Positions 31,964-37,956 of a DNA stretch of 38,167 nt are shown here, in pieces. Where the stretch lies: contig JAJYWL010000009.1 in the NCBI GenBank assembly GCA_021791545.1, positions 1 through 38,167 of the forward strand. The letters run 5' to 3'. Within the stretch, counting starts at the first letter, position 1. Each line of letters opens with the position of its first letter. Under the pieces are notes generated by a model. The model ran no database searches. It worked only from the letters and a program-made list of their open reading frames with translations, and had not been told where the DNA came from. This DNA comes from a bacterium (GTDB taxonomy: Bacteria; Patescibacteriota; Microgenomatia; Levybacterales; UBA12049). The position numbers were made by a program, and so were the translations under genes.

Positions 31964-32036
31964 GGTGGAAGACGGGATTCGGACCCGCGACCCCCTGGAC
32001 CACAACCAGGTGCTCTACCACTGAGCTACATCCACC
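31964..32036 (-). tRNA. tRNA-His (anticodon GTG)
   Basis: Cloverleaf with the extra 5' G (G-1) opposite C73 as expected for His, acceptor GTGGATG/CTTCCAC, D-arm AGCTCAGTGGTAGAGC, anticodon loop TTGTGGT (GTG) and T-arm GGGTCCGAATCCC. CCA is not encoded. TATAAT (32047-32052, minus) lies 10 nt upstream. Confidence 0.95.
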
Positions 32037-32141
32037 AAGTGATGTAATTATACACTATTTTGGCCTCAAATATTAAACTTTCCCAATTCTTACCTAAAAC
32101 TAATTCAAATAGAATATTTCCAATATATCTTTGGAGGAACT

Positions 32142-32267
32142 ATGAGTGAGGGGGTGAAGGATATGCCAGAAGATAAAAAACAAAAAGCAGGCAAAAAAGG
32201 AGGAAGGTCGGAAAAGAGCAAAAATGACTCGAATAATTCGGGAAGCTCAAACGAAAATAATAAATAA
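32142..32267 (+). CDS. small hydrophilic protein, 41 aa
   Basis: This short frame codes 41 residues rich in Lys, Gly, Ser and Asn (KKQKAGKKGGRSEKSK, then an Asn/Ser-rich end), basic and probably disordered. It is supported by a GGAGG Shine-Dalgarno 6 nt before the ATG, a TATATC -10 candidate just upstream, and an intrinsic terminator starting 16 bp after the stop; together these make a complete small transcription unit between two tRNA genes. An internal ATG at codon 8 is a possible alternative start. The function is unknown; binding to nucleic acid would fit the charge but is only a guess. Confidence 0.6.
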   Translation: MSEGVKDMPEDKKQKAGKKGGRSEKSKNDSNNSGSSNENNK

Positions 32268-32283
32268 GTCCTTTTAAGCTAAA

Positions 32284-32312
32284 AACAGGCAACGAAAGTT
32301 GTCTGTTTTTTT
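32284..32312 (+). terminator. intrinsic terminator after the 41-aa gene
   Basis: A nine-pair stem ACAGGCAAC/GTTGTCTGT (one G-T pair) with a GAAA tetraloop, followed by TTTTTTT. It is a textbook intrinsic terminator on the plus strand. Confidence 0.9.
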
Positions 32313-32315
32313 GTG

Positions 32316-32388
32316 CGACCCTGGAGGGAATCGAACCCCCAACCTGGTGCTTAGAACGCACTCGCTCTATCCGTTGAGCTACAGGGCC
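32316..32388 (-). tRNA. tRNA-Arg (anticodon TCT)
   Basis: Cloverleaf with acceptor GGCCCTG/CAGGGTC, D-arm AGCTCAACGGATAGAGC, anticodon loop GTTCTAA (TCT), T-arm GGGTTCGATTCCC and discriminator G. CCA is not encoded. Confidence 0.94.
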
Positions 32389-32434
32389 GAGCAGATATAT
32401 TTTAGCAGATTGGAAGCTAAATTAAAAATCCTGA

Positions 32435-32440
32435 TATAAT
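32435..32440 (+). promoter_or_regulatory. -10 box (TATAAT) of the 32447 gene
   Basis: Perfect TATAAT 6 nt before the ATG at 32447; leaderless mRNA predicted. No strong -35. Confidence 0.6.
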
Positions 32441-32446
32441 CTTAGT

Positions 32447-33277
32447 ATGAAGAAGTTATTCTATGATCAATTTATACCTCTAACTTTAACAGTACTTACT
32501 TTCCTTGGTATTTCATTGCTCCTTTTCTTCTATATAAATATTTTAAATTTAGTGGGCGCTAGGGAAAAAATATTAACTCAGATAAAAATTGTAGATGTAA
32601 CAATAGGCCTTACGATTTATCTTAAAACCTCTATAGACTTTGCAATCTTTATAGGAAATCTGATGAAAAGTAATCCGGGCTGGAAAAAAAGAGTTTCAAT
32701 TGAGATAGGAACAGCCGTAGGAAATGCTATAGGAATTCTTCTAATACTTACTCTCTGGAATTTCTTTAGAGAAATACCACTTTTGATGTTAATTATGATA
32801 ATTCTTGCATCATTGGTACTTCTTTTAATGGCAGAGGAAAGTGTTGACGACTTCCTGGCACAGGAAAAGTATAAAAAGTTACATAGAGGAGCAAGACTAC
32901 TTCAAAAAGAACTTAATTTTATTAACAAGTTCTTTAAACCTTTCTTGGGAAAAATCCTTCCTAATTTAAAAATTACCAATATAAAAACTCTCTCTTTCTT
33001 TAATCTCCTATTCTTCTCGCTAACTATTCCTTTCATTTTGGGATTGGATGACTTTGCAGGATATATTCCTCTTTTTTCCATAGTGAATGTATTCGGTTTT
33101 GCAATTGGAGTATTCTTGGGACACATGATATTAAACTTAGGATTATTCCTTAGTCCCTCAAGAACCATAACGATAGTGAGATCTCCACTTGTCCTAGTAG
33201 TGGGTGCTTCTGCTTTTACCGCAATTGCACTTTGGGGATTTTACGAGGCGATAAGAATTATTCCTTCAATTTTCTGA
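32447..33277 (+). CDS. polytopic membrane protein, possible transporter of unknown family
   Basis: A 276-residue protein with about seven membrane segments in two halves joined by a charged cytoplasmic loop (about 130-165, EESVDDFLAQEKYKKLHRG). Both halves show an acidic residue in or near a helix followed by a Gly-rich helix (SIDFAIFIG then GTAVGNAIGILL; GLDDFAGYI then FGFAIGVFLGHMI), a pseudo-repeat reminiscent of the LysE/CadD-like transporter fold. I cannot assign a family by eye. The TATAAT directly before the ATG supports the start. The unit ends at a bidirectional terminator shared with the tRNA cluster. Confidence 0.7.
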   Translation: MKKLFYDQFIPLTLTVLTFLGISLLLFFYINILNLVGAREKILTQIKIVDVTIGLTIYLKTSIDFAIFIGNLMKSNPGWKKRVSIEIGTAVGNAIGILLILTLWNFFREIPLLMLIMIILASLVLLLMAEESVDDFLAQEKYKKLHRGARLLQKELNFINKFFKPFLGKILPNLKITNIKTLSFFNLLFFSLTIPFILGLDDFAGYIPLFSIVNVFGFAIGVFLGHMILNLGLFLSPSRTITIVRSPLVLVVGASAFTAIALWGFYEAIRIIPSIF

Positions 33278-33280
33278 CCA

Positions 33281-33328
33281 CAAAAAAAGGACTCCTCAAA
33301 ACCTGCCGTTTTAAAAAATCCTTTTGTG
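33281..33328. terminator. bidirectional terminator between the membrane protein gene and the tRNA operon
   Basis: Arms AAAAGGA (33285-33291) and TCCTTTT (33319-33325) enclose a smaller AAAAC/GTTTT hairpin. On the minus strand the stem is followed by a long T-run that ends the Leu-Pro-Gly tRNA transcript; on the plus strand a shorter T-run follows the 32447 gene. Confidence 0.65.
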
Positions 33329-33399
33329 AGCGGGATACGGGAGTCGAACCCGTCTTTTTTGCTTGGAAAGCAAATGTTGAACCGATCAACTAATCCCGC
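33329..33399 (-). tRNA. tRNA-Gly (anticodon TCC)
   Basis: Acceptor GCGGGAT/ATCCCGC, anticodon stem TTTGC/GCAAA with loop TTTCCAA (TCC), T-arm GGGTTCGACTCCC and discriminator T. CCA is not encoded. It is the third gene of the Leu-Pro-Gly tRNA operon. Confidence 0.94.
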
Positions 33400-33442
33400 G
33401 CTCTAGTAGATTATATAAAAAATGCTTGAGCCTATCAAGCTG

Positions 33443-33515
33443 TCGGGGAAAGAGGACTCGAACCTCCGACCTCACGGTCCCAAACCGCGCGCTCTGCCAA
33501 CTGAGCTACTCCCCG
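33443..33515 (-). tRNA. tRNA-Pro (anticodon TGG)
   Basis: Acceptor CGGGGAG/TTCCCCG, D-arm AGCTCAGTTGGCAGAGC, anticodon loop TTTGGGA (TGG), T-arm GAGGTTCGAGTCCTC and discriminator A. The C1-G72 pair is unlike the usual G1-C72 but normal for bacterial tRNA-Pro. CCA is not encoded; tRNA-Leu lies 3 bp upstream. Confidence 0.95.
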
Positions 33516-33518
33516 TTA

Positions 33519-33605
33519 TGTGCCGCGAGAGAGAGTCGAACTCTCACGCCCTTGCGGACAAAGGCTCTTAAGGCCCTCGTGTCTGCCATTCCACCACCGC
33601 GGCAC
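33519..33605 (-). tRNA. tRNA-Leu (anticodon TAA)
   Basis: An 87-nt tRNA with the long variable arm of class II tRNAs (TGTCCGCAAGGGCG region), acceptor GTGCCGC/GCGGCAC, anticodon loop CTTAAGA (TAA), T-arm GAGTTCGACTCTC and discriminator A. CCA is not encoded. It is the first gene of the operon. Confidence 0.95.
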
Positions 33606-33616
33606 GTAGTACATGT

Positions 33617-33645
33617 ATTTTACCCTAGTAGGAAGCTATATTCAA
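33617..33645 (-). promoter_or_regulatory. promoter of the tRNA Leu-Pro-Gly operon
   Basis: On the minus strand: TTGAAT (33640-33645), 17 nt, TAAAAT (33617-33622), 11 nt before tRNA-Leu. The -35 overlaps the last codons of the carboxypeptidase gene. Confidence 0.6.
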
Positions 33646-34607
33646 CCATGGTGGGGTGGAGTTATTCCTAAGCTCTTTAAAGAATAATCAAGTAAATCTA
33701 TCATTTCGTTTCTTCTGTCCTCACTGTTTAATATCACTCCTATTATCTGGTGGCCTCCATAATTAAGATAGGTAACCAGACAAAGGCCTGCTTCATCCGT
33801 ATATCCTGTTTTTACACCCTGGACGCCGGGATAACTTGTAAGAAGATTTGTCTCGTTTTCAAGATATATTTCTTTATGTGATTTTGTGTAAGGAATCGTA
33901 TATTCAAAAGTAGAACTAACATTTCTAAATTCCTGGAAGTTATTCAATGCATAGGTAGTCATGACCAGAAGATCATAAGCAGTCGTATATTGCTGCCCAT
34001 CTCCCTCCAATCCACTTGGATTAGTAAAGTTGGTATTAGACAATCCTAACGCTTTAGCTTTTTCATTCATTGCCTTAATAAAAGCATCTCTTCCGCCCGA
34101 ATAGTTTGAAGCAAATGTTTCCGCTGCATCGTTAGCACTATGCAAAATCATGGCGTACATAAGATCGTTTAAAGTATAAGTTTCCCCGGCAGTTAAGCCT
34201 GCACTATCTTCTCCTACAATATCCTGATTTGTTACATAATACTTATTATCTTTTTTGGGATTTTCCAACGCTATTATTGCAGTCATTATCTTGGTAAGAG
34301 ATGCCATAGGAAGTTTTTCCATCGGATTTTTCTCATATAGCACCTTCTTGGTAGTAAGATCATAAACCAATGCAGATCTACCCGTTATTTCAGGTTTTGC
34401 AATTCCAGAATTAATTTCGTCTGTTAATGAAGGAAGCCATAAATTAAGAGTTGAAACTTCTTTATTTTTTAACATCGTCAGAAAATCAGGAAGAGGGGAG
34501 AGAAGACTCTGTTTTTGTCCGCTGGCTAAAAATAGAGGATGAAACAAAGTTGAGATGGTTGCATAAATAAAGAAGAAGTATAGACAGTACAGGAGTAGTT
34601 TCTTCAC
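33642..34607 (-). CDS. D-alanyl-D-alanine carboxypeptidase (peptidase S11, DacA-like)
   Basis: A 321-residue penicillin-binding-protein-type enzyme that trims peptidoglycan stem peptides outside the membrane. An N-terminal signal anchor (about 4-26) is followed by the catalytic domain with the three active-site motifs: S103-x-x-K106 (MASLTKIMTA), S157-x-N159 (LHSANDAAE) and K266-T-G (GVKTGYTDEAG). The C-terminal beta domain of PBP5 is absent, common in short S11 enzymes. The start is GTG 34607, 6 nt after TAAAAT (34614-34619, minus); a TTG one codon earlier is also open. It points toward the tRNA operon on the same strand. Confidence 0.93.
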   Translation of the reverse strand: MKKLLLYCLYFFFIYATISTLFHPLFLASGQKQSLLSPLPDFLTMLKNKEVSTLNLWLPSLTDEINSGIAKPEITGRSALVYDLTTKKVLYEKNPMEKLPMASLTKIMTAIIALENPKKDNKYYVTNQDIVGEDSAGLTAGETYTLNDLMYAMILHSANDAAETFASNYSGGRDAFIKAMNEKAKALGLSNTNFTNPSGLEGDGQQYTTAYDLLVMTTYALNNFQEFRNVSSTFEYTIPYTKSHKEIYLENETNLLTSYPGVQGVKTGYTDEAGLCLVTYLNYGGHQIIGVILNSEDRRNEMIDLLDYSLKSLGITPPHHG

Positions 34608-34633
34608 CAATCTATTTTAACTCGGGCTCTTCC

Positions 34634-34662
34634 TTGAAGCAACAGCCTTATTTTGGTATCAT
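34634..34662 (+). promoter_or_regulatory. promoter of tRNA-Gln
   Basis: TTGAAG (34634-34639), 17 nt, TATCAT (34657-34662), 16 nt before the tRNA. It is divergent from the carboxypeptidase promoter. Confidence 0.6.
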
Positions 34663-34678
34663 TAACAAGTCCACATTT

Positions 34679-34749
34679 TGCCGAGTCGTCTAATGGTAGG
34701 ACAACGGACTTTGGATCCGTTTATTCTGGTTCGAGTCCAGGCTCGGCAG
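34679..34749 (+). tRNA. tRNA-Gln (anticodon TTG)
   Basis: Acceptor TGCCGAG/CTCGGCA, D-arm GTCTAATGGTAGGAC, anticodon stem ACGGA/TCCGT with loop CTTTGGA (TTG), T-arm CTGGTTCGAGTCCAG and discriminator G. The following CA does not complete an encoded CCA. Confidence 0.95.
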
Positions 34750-34812
34750 CAGCTTATCAATCGCACCCTCACCATCCACCTTAAAATAATTTAAGTTATA
34801 AAACTCTTCTGC

Positions 34813-34818
34813 TATAAT
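34813..34818 (+). promoter_or_regulatory. -10 box (TATAAT) of the Maf-like gene
   Basis: Perfect TATAAT 9 nt before the ATG at 34828; a leaderless or near-leaderless mRNA is predicted. Confidence 0.6.
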
Positions 34819-34827
34819 CCAACTACT

Positions 34828-35397
34828 ATGAAAGTTATACTTGGTTCGTCTTCTAAATTTAGACAACAGGTAATGCAAGACCTGGGTTACGATTTCGAAA
34901 TAGTTTCTCCTGATATTGACGAAAAAAGTATAAGAGATAATAATCCAGAGAAAATAGTGACAAAATTAGCTCACGCAAAGGCAGAAGCTATCATCAAAAA
35001 AATAAAAGAACCAGCACTCATTATTACGGCTGACCAGGTAATATCGTTTAAAGGAAAAATAAGAGAAAAACCAACTTCTAATGAAGAAGCGTTTGAGTTT
35101 TTATCAAGCTATGGAGAAGAACCATCAGAGACAGTAAATAGTGTAGTGGCAACAAATACAGAAAATGGCAAACAAGTATCTGGTATTGATATTGTAAAGG
35201 TATACTTACATCCCATTCCACAAGACGTTATAAATAAATTAATAGAGCAGGGAATTATTTTTCACTGTGCAGGGGCATTAAGACTTGAAGATCCATTAAT
35301 GAAAGCTTTTATACAAAAGATTGACGGGACAGAGGACAGTCTAATGGGGTTACCTAAAACACTCGTAAAAAATTTAATTAAACAAGTCATATCCTAA
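34828..35397 (+). CDS. Maf-like nucleotide pyrophosphatase
   Basis: A 189-residue protein of the Maf/HAM1 fold. It opens with the substrate-binding strand-loop VILGSSSKFRQQVMQDLG (in place of the usual S-x-SPRR), has D69 in IITADQVIS, the segment IREKPTSNEEAFEFL and a late AGALRLEDPL segment. Maf proteins hydrolyse modified or canonical nucleoside triphosphates, cleaning the pool, and are linked to septum arrest. The canonical double-Arg is reduced to one Arg here, so specificity may differ. The gene stands alone after tRNA-Gln with its own TATAAT. Confidence 0.85.
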   Translation: MKVILGSSSKFRQQVMQDLGYDFEIVSPDIDEKSIRDNNPEKIVTKLAHAKAEAIIKKIKEPALIITADQVISFKGKIREKPTSNEEAFEFLSSYGEEPSETVNSVVATNTENGKQVSGIDIVKVYLHPIPQDVINKLIEQGIIFHCAGALRLEDPLMKAFIQKIDGTEDSLMGLPKTLVKNLIKQVIS

Positions 35398-35430
35398 GTG
35401 GTTGATGAAAGTTGGTTGATATTATAAATC

Positions 35431-35721
35431 ATGCTAGTAGTTATAACACTTGGTAATTCCCTTCCATCAACTCTAAACAGATTTTTTGAAACATTAGCAG
35501 CCCAACCTATAATGCAGGAAGATTTAACAGAAGAATTTGTAAAAGAATTTACAGATAGGGTTCAACCACTTGGTTGTATCCTTATAGTAACTGGTAGCTT
35601 TTTTTGTCATGATAAAGAAAATATTGACTCGCATTTATCTACAATGGTTACGAAACAGGCTACAGGATTATTTGCTAAAGATACTTCATATGAGCAGCGT
35701 TTCTACAATTTAATTAAATAG
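35431..35721 (+). CDS. hypothetical protein, 96 aa
   Basis: A small soluble protein with no recognised domain. It starts with a strand (MLVVITLGNS), has a central helix pair (LTEEFVKEFTDRV) and a strand (GCILIVTGSFFCH), then a polar end. The TATTAT box (35420-35425) lies 5 nt before the ATG with no Shine-Dalgarno, matching the other leaderless starts. The gap to the Maf-like gene is 33 bp. Function unknown. Confidence 0.55.
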   Translation: MLVVITLGNSLPSTLNRFFETLAAQPIMQEDLTEEFVKEFTDRVQPLGCILIVTGSFFCHDKENIDSHLSTMVTKQATGLFAKDTSYEQRFYNLIK

Positions 35722-35804
35722 TTTTATATTGATCTTATTTGTCTCAGCCTCGAAGTAACACAATCAGTTATAACGACTAAACGAATCTAGACCAAGATGC
35801 TCGG

Positions 35805-35821
35805 GCTAATGTATAATTAGC
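35805..35821 (+). promoter_or_regulatory. -10 box of the kinase gene inside a palindrome
   Basis: TATAAT (35812-35817) lies within the inverted repeat GCTAAT-GTATA-ATTAGC (35805-35821), a possible operator centred on the -10. The ATG follows 10 nt after the -10. Confidence 0.5.
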
Positions 35822-35827
35822 TCGCAT

Positions 35828-36349
35828 ATGCCATTAATTTATATTACAGGACTCTCTGGATCAGGTAAAAGCACTATATCGGAAGAACTCAAAAAAAGAG
35901 GCTTTGAATCGCATGATGCAGACTCGGAAAATTTCAACGCTTGGTATGAAATAAAAACAGGCAAGCCGATTAAGGATGACAAATTAATCGAAACCTCAGA
36001 AGAGTGGTACAAAAATTACCAATGGCAAACTTCAAGAGCAATGGTGGAAAAATTAGCGAAAAATGCTAAAAATAAAATAATATTCTTATGTGGAGCCAGC
36101 TACAATGAAAATTCCTGTTGGGATCTTTTTGATAAAGTCATCTGCTTAATTATTAACGAGTCAACACTTCGAAAAAGAATCCTAACACGTACTACAAATA
36201 CTTTTGGTAAGAAAAAACACGAATTTGACTCAATTTTAGAGTGGTACAAAAATTATCCAGGGGATTATATTAAAATGGGAGCAAGAATAGTTGATGCCAA
36301 TCGTCCACTAAATGTAGTTATCGACGAAATTATAAAAAATCTTAATTAA
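35828..36349 (+). CDS. small P-loop kinase (AAA/adenylate-kinase-like)
   Basis: A 173-residue protein with Walker A GLSGSGKST (8-16), an early helix EELKKRGFESHDADS of the kind that follows the P-loop in gluconate, adenylylsulfate or nucleoside kinases, a Walker B-like strand (KIIFLCGASYNE) and a lid-like basic segment (STLRKRILTRTTNTFGKKKHEF). This suggests phosphoryl transfer to a small molecule or nucleotide; the substrate is unknown. It stands alone, with a gap of 106 bp before it that holds only its promoter region. Confidence 0.75.
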   Translation: MPLIYITGLSGSGKSTISEELKKRGFESHDADSENFNAWYEIKTGKPIKDDKLIETSEEWYKNYQWQTSRAMVEKLAKNAKNKIIFLCGASYNENSCWDLFDKVICLIINESTLRKRILTRTTNTFGKKKHEFDSILEWYKNYPGDYIKMGARIVDANRPLNVVIDEIIKNLN

Positions 36350-36399
36350 ATAAATAAGTTCCAAGTTCATCCAGAAACAACAGCCAATACAAACTCTGC

Positions 36400-36405
36400 T
36401 ATAAT
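36400..36405 (+). promoter_or_regulatory. -10 box (TATAAT) of the thioredoxin-like/permease operon
   Basis: Perfect TATAAT 7 nt before the ATG at 36413; no Shine-Dalgarno between, so the first gene is probably translated leaderless. Confidence 0.6.
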
Positions 36406-36412
36406 TCTTCTT

Positions 36413-36661
36413 ATGAAACCCTCTATCCAAGTGTTAGGCGCTGGTTGTCAAAACTGCAAAAGATTATTTGAGATAACGAACGAGATAGTAGAAGAACTTA
36501 ATATAGATACAAAAGTAGAATACGTTACTGATGTTTCAAAGATAGTAGAAATGGGAATAATGCAAAGTCCCGTTCTGGCTGTAAACGGAAAACCGGCAAT
36601 GATAGGTTTTATCCCGAACAAAGAGAGAATAAAAGAAGCCCTGACTAAGGCACTTGATTAA
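36413..36661 (+). CDS. small thioredoxin-like protein (redox-active disulfide protein type)
   Basis: An 82-residue thioredoxin-fold protein with the redox pair C12-C15 in GAGCQNCKRLFE, followed by helix and strands and the cis-Pro site MQSPVLAVNGKPAM. This is the compact family found beside YraQ/ArsP-type permeases, where it may reduce or deliver a thiol-bound substrate. The permease ATG comes 1 bp after its TAA, so the two genes are co-translated. The start is supported by the TATAAT box. Confidence 0.87.
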   Translation: MKPSIQVLGAGCQNCKRLFEITNEIVEELNIDTKVEYVTDVSKIVEMGIMQSPVLAVNGKPAMIGFIPNKERIKEALTKALD

Positions 36662-36662
36662 G

Positions 36663-37553
36663 ATGCTAAAAGAAATCACTACCTTTTTCATATATGACAC
36701 CGTTAAAATTTTTCTTCTCTTAACTTCCATTGTCTTCCTAGTTTCTTTTCTTCGTTCATATTTTCCTCCCGAAAAAACAAAACATTTTTTAACCCATAGG
36801 CTTCCATTTGTTGGAAATATTTTAGCTGCACTCGTCGGAATAGTAACTCCATTCTGCTCCTGCTCTGCTGTCCCTTTGTTTATTGGATTTGTTGAAAGTG
36901 GAGTTCCGTTGGGTGTAACATTTTCCTACCTTATAGCTGCTCCTATGATAAATGAGGTAGCAGTTATTCTTCTCTTTGGATTATTTGGGATTAAAATTGC
37001 AGCACTATATGTTATTTCTGGTTTAGTCATAGCATCTGTAGTCGGGTTTTTCTTGGGAAAGATGAACCTGGAAAATTTAGTGGAAGATTATGTCTGGAAA
37101 ATTAAATCAGGACAGACTATGGAAAACCAAAAAATTTCAGCTAAAGAAAAAGCCTATCAAGCTTATCTATATACAAAAGATTTGGTAATAAAAGTCTTCC
37201 CCTATGTCCTTCTTGGAGTAGGTATTGGAGCATTAATCCATGGATATGCTCCTGAAAAGTTTTTGACACAATTTGCAGGAAAGAATAATTTATTTGCCGT
37301 TCCACTAGCTGTTTTGATCGGTGTTCCCTTATATTCAAACGCAGCCGGAACAATACCCGTTGTTAGCTCATTGATAGAGAAGGGTCTTCCTTTAGGAACA
37401 TCACTTGCATTTATGATGTCCATAACTGCACTTTCTTTTCCTGAGATGGTAATATTAAGAAAAGTTCTAAAAATTAAACTTCTTGGAATCTACATTGCCA
37501 TCCTCTCAATTGGCATAATATTTACGGGATATCTTTTTAACCTTATCATCTAA
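36663..37553 (+). CDS. permease of the YraQ/ArsP family (PF03773-like)
   Basis: A 296-residue membrane protein with about eight helices. The cysteine motif TPFCSCSAVPLFIGFVESG near residue 60 and the later related LYSNAAGTIPVVSSLIEKG and LPLGTSLAFMMSITALSFPE are typical of the YraQ/ArsP permease family, some members of which export organoarsenicals. Its partner thioredoxin-like gene directly upstream supports a thiol-linked substrate. The true substrate is unknown. ATG 36663 is preferred over an open TTG at 36654, which lies in the upstream gene. No other gene follows in the operon. Confidence 0.87.
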   Translation: MLKEITTFFIYDTVKIFLLLTSIVFLVSFLRSYFPPEKTKHFLTHRLPFVGNILAALVGIVTPFCSCSAVPLFIGFVESGVPLGVTFSYLIAAPMINEVAVILLFGLFGIKIAALYVISGLVIASVVGFFLGKMNLENLVEDYVWKIKSGQTMENQKISAKEKAYQAYLYTKDLVIKVFPYVLLGVGIGALIHGYAPEKFLTQFAGKNNLFAVPLAVLIGVPLYSNAAGTIPVVSSLIEKGLPLGTSLAFMMSITALSFPEMVILRKVLKIKLLGIYIAILSIGIIFTGYLFNLII

Positions 37554-37599
37554 TCCAGAAAGAAGACATATTTTAATAGCTATTTCCTTTTATTCCTGT

Positions 37600-37605
37600 T
37601 ATAAT
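37600..37605 (+). promoter_or_regulatory. -10 box (TATAAT) of the CxxC protein gene
   Basis: TATAAT lies 41 nt before the ATG at 37647, so unlike most genes here it should have a real leader of about 35 nt, containing a weak CTGT/ACAG hairpin. Confidence 0.45.
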
Positions 37606-37646
37606 ACTTAAACAAATCCTGTCCCCTAAACAGTTCTTTTAGTCAT

Positions 37647-37919
37647 ATGAAAAAATCCACAAATCCATGTACAAGATGCGGAAAAGAAAGAGTTTTTTTA
37701 AGAGAGTGGGTGGAGACTGTTCCATCATTTTTAGGAGACGAGGTTAAAGTAATTCATAGAGAAAATGTTTGTCCTGATAGTGAGTGCCAAAAAATCGTAC
37801 AGGCAGAACTAGATAAACAAAAAAAGAAAAGAGATGAATTAGCAAGAAATAAGGATGAAAGACTCAAAAACAGAAAATCCAACTTTGCCTTAGCAAGAAA
37901 AAAGAAAACCCTCAATTAA
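37647..37919 (+). CDS. small CxxC zinc-ribbon-like protein with basic tail
   Basis: A 90-residue protein with C8-x2-C11 (PCTRCGKE) and C42-x4-C47 (VCPDSECQK), four cysteines that could bind one zinc ion as a ribbon. The C-terminal half (about 50-90) is a strongly basic helix (KQKKKRDELARNKDERLKNRK), suggesting nucleic acid or ribosome contact. I do not recognise a named family. It is a single gene with its own promoter, and the next gene starts 37 bp later with another -10. Confidence 0.7.
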   Translation: MKKSTNPCTRCGKERVFLREWVETVPSFLGDEVKVIHRENVCPDSECQKIVQAELDKQKKKRDELARNKDERLKNRKSNFALARKKKTLN

Positions 37920-37944
37920 GACTTCCATCTGAAATAAATTTAGC

Positions 37945-37950
37945 TATAAT
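37945..37950 (+). promoter_or_regulatory. -10 box (TATAAT) of the 37957 gene
   Basis: Perfect TATAAT 6 nt before the ATG at 37957; leaderless mRNA predicted. Confidence 0.6.
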
Positions 37951-37956
37951 AGACAT

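Noticed and set aside
31916-32005. 30-residue N-terminal extension of the 31580-31915 gene
   Set aside because: The extension reads through tRNA-His and past the TATAAT at 31923-31928; the ATG at 31915 is the supported start.
33426-33671. 81-residue open frame on the plus strand
   Set aside because: It is the antisense of tRNA-Pro and tRNA-Leu; the protein words come from tRNA sequence.
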